The notes under the pieces: model-generated
What the model was told of the DNA's origin: nothing
Database searches by the model: none
What the model saw: only the letters and a program-made list of their open reading frames with translations
NCBI RefSeq assembly: GCF_020382885.2
Contig: NC_058504.1
Location: 11,584,519-11,648,518, forward strand
Reading direction: 5' to 3'
Length of the DNA: 64,000 nt
Origin: Scatophagus argus
Taxonomy: Eukaryota; Chordata; Actinopteri; Scatophagidae
Position numbers and translations under genes: made by a program
Shown here: positions 25,780 through 50,119 of the stretch, piece by piece
How positions within the stretch are numbered: position 1 is the first letter of the stretch
Layout: each line of letters starts with the position of its first letter

Positions 25780-26437
25780 TATCAAGCCTTTTATTTGGTA
25801 TACAGATATTCATAGATTTATACAGTATATATAGATATATGTCTATATAACACATGTGCCACTGCAAAGTCACAGACAAACATATTTTTATTAATAAAAA
25901 AAAAAAAGAAAAGAAAAATGTATAATGTGCTTAAAGTAGAGCTGTGAACCGCTTGTAATGAATGATGACCAAAAACCGGAATGGTGAGGTAACTGCCAGG
26001 CAGGAAAACAATCACTTATGATGCTTGAATAATAACAATAAAAACAACATCAATAGTAATAATAATAATAATAAAAATAACAACAATAATAATAATAATT
26101 ATAATAATCTACCGAAACAAATGGATCAAATAGGCAACCGAGACATTTAGTGGCTTCATGGACCCTTAGTGTCAAACTAGAGAAAAGGATTTAAGTCTAT
26201 AACATACATACACGCATAGTATGCATACAGACAGACAATGCATAAACATACAAACAGGAAGTAAAGTCAGTCACTCGTGTGAGCAAAAACTCTCAGATGT
26301 TGTTAAATCTTGTCTGATACACAACAGAAACTCAGGCATGCTCCAAGACATCTAAAAATCTCACGCACAAGCACGCACACACGCAATGTACCGTAGTCCA
26401 GCATTACAGGGCTGACCAAACAACTTTTGCACATGTG

Positions 26438-26475
<38 letters not shown>

Positions 26476-26802
26476 CACACACACACACACGCACGCACCA
26501 CAGGAGAATAGTGGTTGGGCAGGGTGTAATTTGCTAAAAGATGTGAAGGCGTGCCTTCATGTGAAAAGGAAACCCTGATGATAGGGAAACGACAAAGAGT
26601 AGGATGACTGGGGAAGAGGGAATCTGGTGAAAATCAGATCAAATGTAAAAGATAACTGAAAAAGACTGAAAGGATAACAGACAAGCAGGACGTGCTGTGG
26701 TGTGTGTGTGTGTGAGCATGTGCATGTGTATCACTATATCATGAGCAGGTAGTGCCGAACATGTCTGACAGACAGCTAAGAGCGTCTGGCTCTCTCATGT
26801 GG
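25780..26802 (-). other. Probable 3'UTR of rnf38
   Basis: This follows directly downstream of the rnf38 stop codon on the minus strand. A TTTATT motif (AATAAA on the transcribed strand) near 25790 is a possible polyadenylation signal. It contains an AAT-rich microsatellite (about 26057-26108) and dense (CA)n at about 26440-26490. The extent is inferred. Confidence 0.4.
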
Positions 26803-39715
<12,913 letters not shown>

Positions 39716-40830
39716 GGCTGGGGAAGAGGAGGGCGGTGGTGGATGGACGTGATGAAGGTAGGCTGGAGAGATGGACGTCCAGAAACGGACAGGAGCCTCC
39801 CTCTTCAGACCGCCTCTTCGCGTCTCTCTATCCACCTAGTTACCTCTGACGACGACCGGCTACTGTCAGTGTTTTCTAAGGCATTTAAAGCTGTTGTTTC
39901 AATATAATGAGATGAGATACCTGAAAGAAGCGGGTTCAGCCCTCATATGTCGCACAAGCACCATCTGCATCACGTCCACTCTCTCCCTAGCTATCTCTGC
40001 GGGTCAACTTAACGGAAACCTTTCTTATTTTACGACTTGTGAAAGTGCTTGGAAATGCTGTCCTTACGTCGACATATGGTATAGCAAAACAATAATCAAA
40101 ATACTATTTTCTCTGAGTTAGTTACCACGGGTTTTCGTCGTTAGCAGAACATCAGCTGTACAAGCCACTGGCTTTCTTTTGTCTTTTCACAGTGGAGCAG
40201 TCAGGTTTTTCCCACAGTAAAATAAAGTACACTGAAAGGCAATAGTCACCGCAATTAGGTCCTACACGAGTGATCCCATTGCCGATATTGACAAGCAACT
40301 GCAACTGAAGTTAATATCGCTCGCTCTATGCTTGCAAAAGCTTGTCAAGTTAAATACTTAAATCCCTCAACACAAACAAGATGGCTAAGCTATCCGTGGA
40401 GCGTTAGCAAACTAAAGGAAACCAGCTGCCCTGATAGCTGGTTGTGAAACAAAGTTATTAGCATAGGTTTGTGAATAACTTGCAATGGGTAGCCTACTGT
40501 AAAGTTACACCCCTTTGCGTTGGCTAACTATACCTGCTCGCGCATTAGCATAATTTCGATTTTCCAGCTAGGCAAAGGCTAACAGGAAGCGGAGTCTGGA
40601 AGGGAAAACAAGTCCAACAGTTCCGACATTACAAGCTAGCTAATGTCGCACTGTGTCGAGGTTAGGCTATTCGTTAATCAGCGCTAATAGTGCCTTAGCT
40701 CAGACCGTATGCGAAAACTCTCAGCTACCTTATCCGTCAAAGGAGGTGGACAGTATTTGTCCAATTTAAATCCCCTCTCGCATTCACTATCGAGTGTTTT
40801 CTCTGGTCAGCGGGGATTGTAGTTGAGATC
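39716..40830 (-). promoter_or_regulatory. CpG-rich rnf38 5'UTR and promoter region
   Basis: CpGs are dense from the first coding exon upward (about 39430-39870) and recur at 40120-40360 and 40550-40810. The sequence immediately upstream of the ATG is C-rich with no in-frame ATG back to a stop. It is a plausible TATA-less CpG promoter; the transcription start is not determinable. Confidence 0.5.
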
Positions 40831-41292
40831 AATCAATGGGAGTTTCACATCTCTGCCAAGTCTCTCCAATCGATCACAGAGAAATATGTAGCTCATCAAA
40901 CGCCTTTCACGCGATATGTTTCTCAATAAATCACACAAACTCACAAGTGAGGAAATGTTAAAATTTGTGCAACACCTGACAAATTAAGATTGGTTAGATA
41001 AGCAGCGGTCAAAGTCGATTTTAAGATGTAGCCCGTTATCAGAGTTGACTACTTCAGTCTGACAAACCCCGGGCAGCTGTTCAGGTCATTAATAATTCAG
41101 TAGCTTCGTGCCAGAAATACTACAACGCTTTGAAAGCCGCTGCACAGTTTTCCAGATAGACGAGCTACACATATGCAGATATTTGAAGCCTTATCTGTAA
41201 TAAACCTTAACCCACATTTTTATGTTTTCCCATATCAGACGTCACACACTAATTCCATATTTTGAACACAAATCAAAGAGTGGAAATGTACG

Positions 41293-41298
41293 TTTATT
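41293..41298 (-). terminator. Putative polyadenylation signal of zcchc7
   Basis: TTTATT on the plus strand gives AATAAA in the transcript, 428 nt after the stop codon. It is the most plausible signal before the rnf38 promoter region begins at about 40.8 kb. Confidence 0.4.
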
Positions 41299-41725
41299 GT
41301 CGTCTTTACAATATAAAAATTATTCTTTACAAAGCCCCATCAAAGTTCTGTGCCACTGACCTGATTTCAAGCATTGTAATGAGACAAACTATATTCCTGT
41401 AAACCTAGCATTATATTTATGATAATAGCAAACAATACATGTGAAGCAGGCATAGTTTGTAAAAAACATACTGCAAAACACTGTATGTAGAAAATTGTCC
41501 CAGCATTGTAGTAGATACATTGCAGAGCATGGTTAAAGTACAAAAGTATATTCATTTCAGCTACACTTATGGTGATCATCCTTCAACTGTATACGCTATT
41601 CTACATTTTTTTCTGATAATAAATAAATGAGTCAAAAACAGATAGTAAATTTTGATATCAGTTGCATTTCTTATGACTTAAAAAAAACATATGTAAAAAA
41701 AAAACAAAACAAAAACTATCACTCA

Positions 41726-42213
41726 TTATTTTCTCCGATGGCGTACTCTTTGTTTTGGGGAAATAAGGTTTTCACTACAGATGTCTACCTCACCATAGCT
41801 ATATAAATCTCTCAGTTTTATCCCTCCTCTTTTCTTCCACCTCTCTGTCTCTCTCTTCTTCCTGCTCCTGCCACCCTCCTCGTCCCTCCTCTTCTTCTGT
41901 GGAGGGGCTGCGGATTGCCAGAGACCACGGAATGAGGGCCCCAAGGGGTCTGCAGAGCAAACTTCATCATCAGTGTTCCCCCAGGGTCTCCCCAGTAGTC
42001 CTCCTTCACGTCTGGCTTGAGCCTCTCTCCTCAGTCTCTTCACCTCCCGTCTCTCTCGGCGCCTCTCTGGCCAAGTCTTCCTCCTTCCAGCTCGGCTACA
42101 TGTCTCCTGCTTTGTCTTGCTCCTCCTCTGAACTGTCTGATTCTCCTCGCCGCACTCTCCCGTTGGTTCACAGTCATGTTGCTGGTCATGCACAGATCCT
42201 GCACTCACAAGAT

Positions 42214-42252
<39 letters not shown>

Positions 42253-45200
42253 AAAAAGATCACTCAATATCAATGAGAGCCTGTAAGTTAGAGAAAAAAA
42301 AAGTTAGAGGAAACTGATGTCTACAGCTGCACATATTAATATTTTTATTATAAAAACAGGCCAAATACAACATGAGAGGAGTTGTTTACCGAGACAAATG
42401 CACAGAATTATCAAGCAGCTCCACAGTTAACTTCAGTTCTACAAAGTCCTCATTTCAATTCACTATGTTGGGTTTACAGCCCGCATTTTTACTGGTTGAG
42501 TCATTTTCACTGCTCTCATCAACTGTTTTCAGCCGCAATGGGCGGCAACTTTCTATGAGCCATTTAGCAGCTAAAGAGCCACGGAAAGCGAAGCTGAATG
42601 TTGGAGTTACACTAAGTTGCTAGTTTATTGTAATGCGGACTAACTTAGTTTTAGCTAGGTGTACCTAATAAACTGGGAACTGAATGTACATTAGGTTTGT
42701 TAAGTAGCCAAAAACGTGAATGCTAATGATGCTCTGTGTCTGCTAGTTGTAAATAAGTAGCTGTTTGCTAGCAAGTTCACTGTGACAGATTATTTAGGTG
42801 ATAATGTTCAAATGTTTATAACTTGTCCTCCAGATGAAAAGTGACAAAAACAAATACTGCTTTAAAGAGCATCTTAACTAGCACTGAAAATCTTGTGTTT
42901 GCTGATATCAAGCGTTTTAACATTTCACCTTGCTGCATGATGTACGGGTTTACTTCAGGACTGCTGCAGATACAGGTGAGGATGTAGATACATAAAAGTG
43001 CTGCTTCTAGCAGTGCCAATTCACAGAAAATCAATTTTTGTATTGATGGATCGGTGTACAATCTAGTCAACAAAATTTAACAAAGAGGACAAAAGCGGGC
43101 AGCCTCAAGCACAGCAACGAACAGAAGAGAGCTGAAAATACATCATTTGAGAAGAGAAATTGGGTGTTCTAAAAATCCATCAACAACTTTATGCAACCAT
43201 TGTAATAAATACACTACATCCCCCTTCTCTCACACACACACACACACGGGCACAGGCTTTATTTGTAAATGGTGTAACTATCACAGCACCTGCATACACT
43301 TGTCGATGAATTGTCAACACATTGTTTTCATCCCACGTTGAAAATAAAGCTTTGCTTTTTCTTATTTTAAAGATACTGTGCAGGTTTTATAACTTAAAAA
43401 TCCATTTAATGCCGACAAACTTTACTTGAAGTTCTCTGAACTTTGGCAGCGATTACAGCTTACTCATCACCAACAATTAAATGTTATAATGATGCATCTA
43501 TCATTACAGATGCATTAATAGGCTCTTGCATTAGCAGTTCTTGGAGGTAACACACAGAGACCCCTGCAGCAAGCATGGGCCTGAGAAATAATTCAGCAGT
43601 TCGCAGACCATAAAACATCTTTTGAACTCCCTGCGAGCCAACGTGGCAGGAGATAAAAGACTCAGTTAGAAGAGCAGCAGCCTACCATATAAAGTATACA
43701 AAAAGTGCACAAAGCTCCTTAGTCAACAGTGGAAACTTAAAGTTTTCCCAGGTTTTTCAGCAGTCTAAGAACACACTTTGATCATCAAACCAGCTGATTC
43801 ATGAGGGTGAAAAAATGAAACAGGACCAAACTGTTGTCTGATAAACTTTGCATGACCTTATTCAGGAAAAAAGGAAAGACAAACCAAGATCCATGATGAC
43901 GTGAGGAACTTTACGAAGGAATGAAGGATAACGACGGAAGTAAAGCTTGGCATGTAGGGGTCCTGGTCCTGTGGGAGTGGGAGCTAGTCCTCATACTGAG
44001 TGCCAAACAATTCCAACCCAAGGTCAGTGAAGTCTTTCTGGTCTTAGCTGACGCATTGGAGAGGGAGAGGCAGATAAACTGGGAAGTAAACTTCAAGGTA
44101 ATCAGACCCATCTCTTTTGTACATAGGGGAACAGAACCAAGTACATCCCACAGGCCTAAACCCACCATACAAAAAATAGCAAGGTCTGGAGATGAAGGCT
44201 GATGTTGGACAGAAGCTGCAGTTTCAAGTTGCAGTCCATATCTCTGTACATCCAGACATTGTACTGTGGTCTTCCAGAAGTCAAGAAGATAATCCTGGAG
44301 GAACTTACAGAGCTATGTGAGGGTACTCAAGGGGTTGTCAAGAGGCATATGAGAGGGAAGCATCAAAATATCAACCTCTAGTGCAGGACTGCAGAGACAA
44401 ATGATGGAAAGTGTGGCTGTTCCCAGTTGGGGTTGTTTATAGAGGTTTCTCTGTACTGACTATTTGGCAAATCCTGACTGTTTAGTGTGCCAACAGAAAA
44501 GGGAAGAGGGAGGCAAGTTGGCGAATGGAGCGGGAAGCAGAGGGAGCCGCTTGCTCGATATGGAGCAGGTAAGAGGAGAGTAGCTGGAGGTCAGGGGAAG
44601 ATGGCCAGTGATTTGGTCAGCGCTGTTGACCCATTAACCAGAAGGTTTCACAGCTGAGTGTGGAAACACCATGTGGAAGTTGTGTACCATCTGTGAACTT
44701 AGCGTGTGAGATTGTAAAAAGGGACCCTTGGACGACACGATGCGTTTTTCCTCTTTAAAAAAGAAATCAAAGCAAAACGAGCACAGATAAAACACTTGCT
44801 CACGGAGTGCAATAACACTGTGTATATTATAATACACTATATGTTTAGTCACCTTTGGTTCTTTTCTGCATTTCTGTACGACACTGGCTGATGTCCTCCA
44901 TGGTGTCGTAGTGGCAAACATAGGGCAGTGAAGGAGAAGTCCCACTGATCATCCTCCTCTTGGTGCACTCCTTAGGTCGACAAAGAGATGAAGACACATG
45001 TCAGGAGACAGGCAGAGAATAAGAGCAAATTTGAAGGATGAGGGGAAAACAGGAGAAACAGAAAGGACAGAGAAAGAGAAGCAGAACATTAATAAAGATG
45101 CATACGTGCCAAGATCGAGCGAAGAAGTAAAAGAGAGATGGTAAAAGTAAGAGAAGAATAGCTTTCATTGGACACTTACATATCCATAATGGCCCCTCTC

Positions 45201-48200
45201 AGAGCAGTTGTAACAATGAGCGGGGTATTTCTTGTGTTTCAATGAGTAGATTGGTGGCCTGAGTGGAACATCTAACCGGACCTGGAAAAACATTTTGAAA
45301 TGTTCAAGAAGAACATTATTTGACATTTGCCGTTTTATGAAGACGCACCCATGCACTCATACTTTTCCATTTCTCATTTCTCATTTTGAACCATTTCTTT
45401 TTTCATAACTTTAAGCAAAAAAATACAGTCAGCCAGAAAGCTCATTTCATGTTTAGAAGCATTTGTGCATCTCGTTTTGGAAACAGGTCAGATTAGAAAA
45501 GTGCAGGCAAAGCTTCGACTCACTGTCAAATGGTACTGTCTCCATGTGTCAGGGCAGGCCTGAGGGAAAACCCGGAAAACAAATGAGAAAAAATTACTCT
45601 TTCAAGCAACAGACAAAAAAACATGAAGACGAGGAATTGTTTGCCAAGATCAAATAACACTTCACAAAGAGGGGCCCACAGACACCTGAGGCTGCAGAAT
45701 GTCAACACACAACTGACTTCCTTAAAACTGGCGACACACCTTCCAAAACAAATGCTCACAGGGGACAGAAGTAGAGGCCAACGGACAAACTCACATCAGA
45801 CAGGTGCCCTGCCATACCACAACGCTGGCAGTGTTGGTTCCACAGTGGGGGCCTTTCACAGGGCCTGAGGCCATGTGAAGGCAGGCCACAGCTGGGGCAG
45901 GGACGAGTCGGGCAGTCCCTGTGAATGTGGCCCTGAATCCCACACAGGATACAGGTGGAACATTTCTGCTGATACAGAGACAAAAAGATTTCTTTTTTCT
46001 TTACATAAAATGGATGTTATGATCTTTTCAGTCAACCTGGAACTACAACACTGAGAAAGAAACTTTAAATAAAGAGTGGTTAAGCTATTCAGCTGAAGCA
46101 AAAATCAACAGAAACATTTAGAGAGAACGTATTAGGCTTTACATATCAGAATAAAAAATTTCAGTGTTTTGTAATCTATTTTTGAAATGCATAATTTTTC
46201 ACAACAACACAGAAAAAAATTCAGTATTTATGCAGGAGATATAGGGAAGGAGAAGGGGATATAACCTGGACTCAAACAAGACACGTTGTTAAGAATCTCA
46301 GACCAGGACACCCACTGAAAGCGATTTCTTAATATTTGATTTAAATCGACTTAATAATGACATAAGAAAAATTACGTGTATATAAAAGAAAAGGTCATAT
46401 GAGTGCGTTCCTTTACCTTGTGGTAGTAGCAGCTTTTGGCAAGATGTCCCGTCCTGTTGCAGATGTTACAGTTCAGAAAACGACCAGGCACAAAATAGCG
46501 AATGGGGAGAGACTGATCAGCACCGTACTAGATGATGCGAGAGCACAAAGATAATTTAAATAACAATTTAAAAGGCCAGTCTTGTAAGTGTAGCCTTTTG
46601 ACAATACAACCTTACCTTGTCCTTCTCTGAAACAGCCCATGTATCCACGTAAGATTTGTCATTCTGATCTATAACGAACAGAAAAACCATGAACAATGCT
46701 ATGATTTGCATACATAAATATATTCAACCATGTTAAAATCATACAGTTCAAAGGCAGGATATCTCCTGGAATGCAACACACAGTTAAAAAAAACCCTTTT
46801 TATAAATCAGGTATTCTGTTTCATGAAGGTTGTAGCTCTCTCAGGACTTAGTAAACTGATGAAAAACACTTGACCTTCCCGCAATAACATTCACTGAGGT
46901 GAAACTTAAGGAAAAACTTAAAGCCTCTCTGCTCCAGTGGAGCTGCTGGCTGGAAAGATAAGATGAAGTGCTTGTGCAGGTTTAGTATCCTGGTGTGAAT
47001 ATGAGTATCATCATTAATGTGCAGCAGAGCATTTCAGAAAAGATGGGGCGCAAGCTGGCTAAACTGTGTAATATAAAAAATAAATTGCACTCCCATGGAT
47101 TCACAGACATCACTGCAGATAGTTCGGCCTGCCAATGAAATATTACTGCTCGTAGAGTTGTTGGTTATAGCAGAAAGGAGTTTTGTCTTTCAAATGATAG
47201 TTGAAACATTTGCCCAGAGGGAATGTAACACTTCAACTCAAAATCCCTATCGGTGAAGCCTGTTTGGTTTGCAAGTATTTTCAACATCACCCTGCATCTG
47301 TGAGTTTAAGAAATAAGAAATAATGTGTCTTCATTGTTTTACAGCAGTAATAACATAAGCAGGCCACAACACAAAGCTGTGCTCACCGTTTCAACAAAAA
47401 TCACAATAACAATTATTAAAACCCTTCTTTTAATTAATACTGACTTTAACTATTCCAGATGTTATATATTGCTGGGTGTGGGGGGTAATCTGACGATTTT
47501 ACATGACTGACCTTGAAGGCATCAACAACGTGCTTTTCAGGCAATTCATAGGGATTGCAGTTCATTGATCCTCTTACATTCCTCAATTTACTACCTCATT
47601 GATTATCCGATCTGTGCTATGTGAACAAATTAATATGGTGACACAGCCAACTATATGGCTACGCTGACTGGATCAATTACTTCTCGTGGCTCTTGCTTGG
47701 GTGTGTTATATGCTCATCCACTTATTAAACTAGTTGAATGCACAATACGGCTTGTGCTTACCCAGCGGCTGCAGTACCTTATTTAATCTCACTTACATGC
47801 ACATGAAATTCAAATGAAGCTCAACCTGTCCTATGCCAGTGGGTCAGCAGTGAAACACAACATGTACGTTCACATCTAAATTCTGAGATGAAGCCACACA
47901 CACTTGAAGCCTACATAGTGTAGCTGGCAGAGTCTAAATTACAGGTTACAGTGTGAATTTGGAATTTGACTGTGTCACATCTGACTAGAGTTAAACTCAT
48001 TATCCTTATCCTTATGTAGCTGAACTCTTTTATATATACTGTATACCTCATAGTTCACCGACAGTTTGACTTGTTTTGTTCCTTAACACTTCAGCTTCCC
48101 ACAATGCTAAACTAACCACCATAGAAAAACAACTCTTTGCTGCACCAGTAGTAGGACTACTGCAACACAAAAAATAATCCTACCTTCATCCTCAGAGTCG

Positions 48201-48556
48201 CCCTCAGAACTGTTCCAGTAGCTCAGGTTGAGCTGAATGTTTGAGTCTCCCAGCTGCTCCTCTCTTCCGAGGATCATCCACTCCTCGATGGGCTGGTCAC
48301 TGTCCTCGCCCTCCTCTAAGTCCAAACTCAGGTTGCTGTTCTGCACAGCCCGTCCAGAAGTGATGCTGAACGCCAGGAGGAGCGGAGGAGAGCTTTCTCT
48401 GCTGAGGCGTGAAGCTGGTTTACAGCTGATGCTTCGTTTCTGGCGACCGAATGTGAGCTCTTCTTCACTTTCTGAACTACCGAGATCCTCAATGAAGAAG
48501 AGATCGTCTTTGCCGCCTCCATCATCATCAGCATCTTCGCTTCCCTTAGCATCCAT
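41726..48556 (-). CDS. ZCCHC7, CCHC zinc-knuckle protein of the nuclear TRAMP-like RNA surveillance complex
   Basis: This is a complete 8-exon gene of 483 residues. Minus-strand coding exons are 48556-48184, 46668-46616, 46527-46417, 45965-45795, 45559-45524, 45281-45180, 44970-44853 and 42213-41726, all GT-AG and in phase. The start is the first ATG (MDAKGSEDADDD); the open frame extends upstream only through non-ATG codons. The order is an acidic N-terminus ending EEWMILGREEQLGDSNIQLN, then SYVDTWAVSEKDK, then zinc knuckles CNICNRTGHLAKSC, CILCGIQGHIHRDC, CPSCGLPSHGLRPC, CQRCGMAGHLSDAC and CYNCSERGHYGYEC. WRQYHLT and PYVCHYDTMEDISQC follow, and the Arg/Lys-rich tail ends RVRHRRK. The same order occurs in human ZCCHC7 (543 aa), where WRQYHLT is also exact. 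Human ZCCHC7 pairs with PAPD5/TENT4B to tail nuclear RNA for exosome decay; that role is transferred by homology. Confidence 0.93.
42214..44852 (-). other. zcchc7 intron 7
   Basis: This is a 2.6-kb intron before the terminal exon. The acceptor side is a (UG)n run (42248-42221 on the minus strand) preceded by a U-tract and followed by UUUUCAG. No other gene is supported; the open frames near 43.9-44.2 kb are short and unlike known domains. Confidence 0.6.
45961..45970 (-). other. Tandem NAGNAG acceptor at zcchc7 exon 4
   Basis: The minus strand reads TCAGCAGAAATGT, giving two adjacent AG acceptors three bases apart. Use of the upstream AG adds one Gln before KCSTCILC without changing frame. 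The downstream site is the one used in the model. Confidence 0.7.
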
Positions 48557-50119
48557 AATACACCATAATATACGACGAACAGCACCACCTAACGAACGCT
48601 CACTGAACAACTAGCTAAGAGCGGTGACTAATGGCTCATTAACCCCAACGCTTTAATAACCGAGCAGAAATTTAATAGCTTATTTGAGATATTTCTCTTC
48701 AACACGTGTTATTATGAGACTTTTATGAAGACATTCAGAATATATTGACACGTGGGCTAACCAACGCTATGCTAACGCTAACTAGCTTTAGCTCTGTAGT
48801 AACCAAGACAGTTATCTAAATAAGTGAACGCAACCAAGGGAACTAAAGTCTATAAAGACATTTTCGGACTCTTACCGTTTTAGTTCATTTTATGTAGGTT
48901 GTGATTTCACGGAATACACAATACTATTCGTTCCCTGTCGACAAATGAAATAGTTGTTACTTCGTTCTTGTTTACATGTTTGAAGCATGAAGCGCTTACC
49001 CGGAGTTTCCGGGCCTTTATATGTTGGACAACTAAAACTGATCCCAGCGTTTAAAAAACACAGCTTTTGCTTAAAATGTGTTTTACAAAAGAAAAACAAC
49101 AACAACAACAAAATACGCCACGACTGGATTTCGTAATGTGCATGGTTTCATCATCTTTTGTAATAAAGTAGCCTTAAAATTTTAAAATATTAATAAACTA
49201 TAGAAACAGTGTAAATAGATCTACGTTTATTTTCTTATTTGCTGGCAAAAAAACGAAAAGATAGAAACTCAAAGTCATTTGTGTTGTACAAAAAAAAGAA
49301 AAAAAACAGAAACATTAATGTAAACATTAATGTCCTCGACCTGTGCATGAGGCACATCCTGTACCAGGTGAGCTAACTGAGCATGGTATCACTACTTTAA
49401 CTTAAGTGAAAAGATCTGCGTACTTAACAACACCTGCAGCTCCATTTTACAAAGCATCAGTGTTTTGACAATAATTCATGTGTTTTGTTTGCAAAAACTT
49501 TAGTTAGCCCACATTCTACAATTTAACATCTTAACACAATGTGGTTGCATATTTATGGACTGATGCCATCATTTCTAATCTAAACGTGTTTAAATGTCAT
49601 CATAGACCGACAACAATTAAGCAGCTTTAGTATGGGATCTCGCCACCAGAATTAGATTCCTGGTAGCTGGGAGAAGACTTTAAAATATTTCTGGACTTCC
49701 ACAGACTGTTTATCCAGCTTTTGGCAAATCGCGATGATGTTTGAGCCATCATGTCTGAAAATAGTTAACTGAATGAAAAATCTGCATGTAATTTCTAAGA
49801 CTTGTCTGTGATTTCTAAAATCCCCCTGAACATTAAAAATAACCCGACTGTGGCGCCTGTACTACACCAAGCAAAAAGATAACTGAGCGCGTGCAAAGTG
49901 CGCGTGCGTCCCATCCAGGGCTCGTGCCGTTCAAGTGCTGTAGACAGACTCCTGCATCACAAACAAAAAGACTGAACTGAACTGAACAGTGCTCTCTTTA
50001 AACAAAAAAAAACTAGTATATGCTTAGTGTTTAAAACAAATTACAATTTGTACCAACCAACGTGTAGAAGTTAAGCAGGAGCACAGAGTTTGTTTTTTAC
50101 ACTAAACAGTCCGGATGTG
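48557..50119. promoter_or_regulatory. Divergent intergenic region between zcchc7 and the pax gene
   Basis: About 1.56 kb separates the two start codons, which point away from each other. CpG content is raised near both ends. The arrangement matches human ZCCHC7-PAX5, which are also divergent. A degraded tRNA-like stretch lies at about 49330-49382 on the minus strand (TTAGCTCACCTGGT then GGTCGAGGAC). I see no clear TATA box. Confidence 0.5.

Larger units (their letters stand above)
11701..25780. other. 14-kb repeat-rich intergenic region without a supported gene
   Basis: It lies between the head of the receptor gene and the tail of rnf38. It holds microsatellites, two related interspersed repeats (13262-13755 and 18050-18530), a tRNA-like repeat (14414-14485), a MITE copy (20143-20437), a G20 run and a purine-rich tract. 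Several open frames of 60-110 codons exist, but none has a recognisable domain or a plausible splice context. Confidence 0.5.

Noticed and set aside
26040-26110. Regular AAT and CA arrays considered as CRISPR-like repeats
   Set aside because: They are simple microsatellites without unique spacers, in a vertebrate genome.
41899-42276. 125-codon plus-strand open frame
   Set aside because: It is antisense to the Arg/Lys-rich terminal exon of zcchc7.
49330-49382. tRNA-like stretch on the minus strand
   Set aside because: Only weak A-box and B-box matches, with no foldable acceptor stem. Treated as an old SINE scrap, not a tRNA gene.
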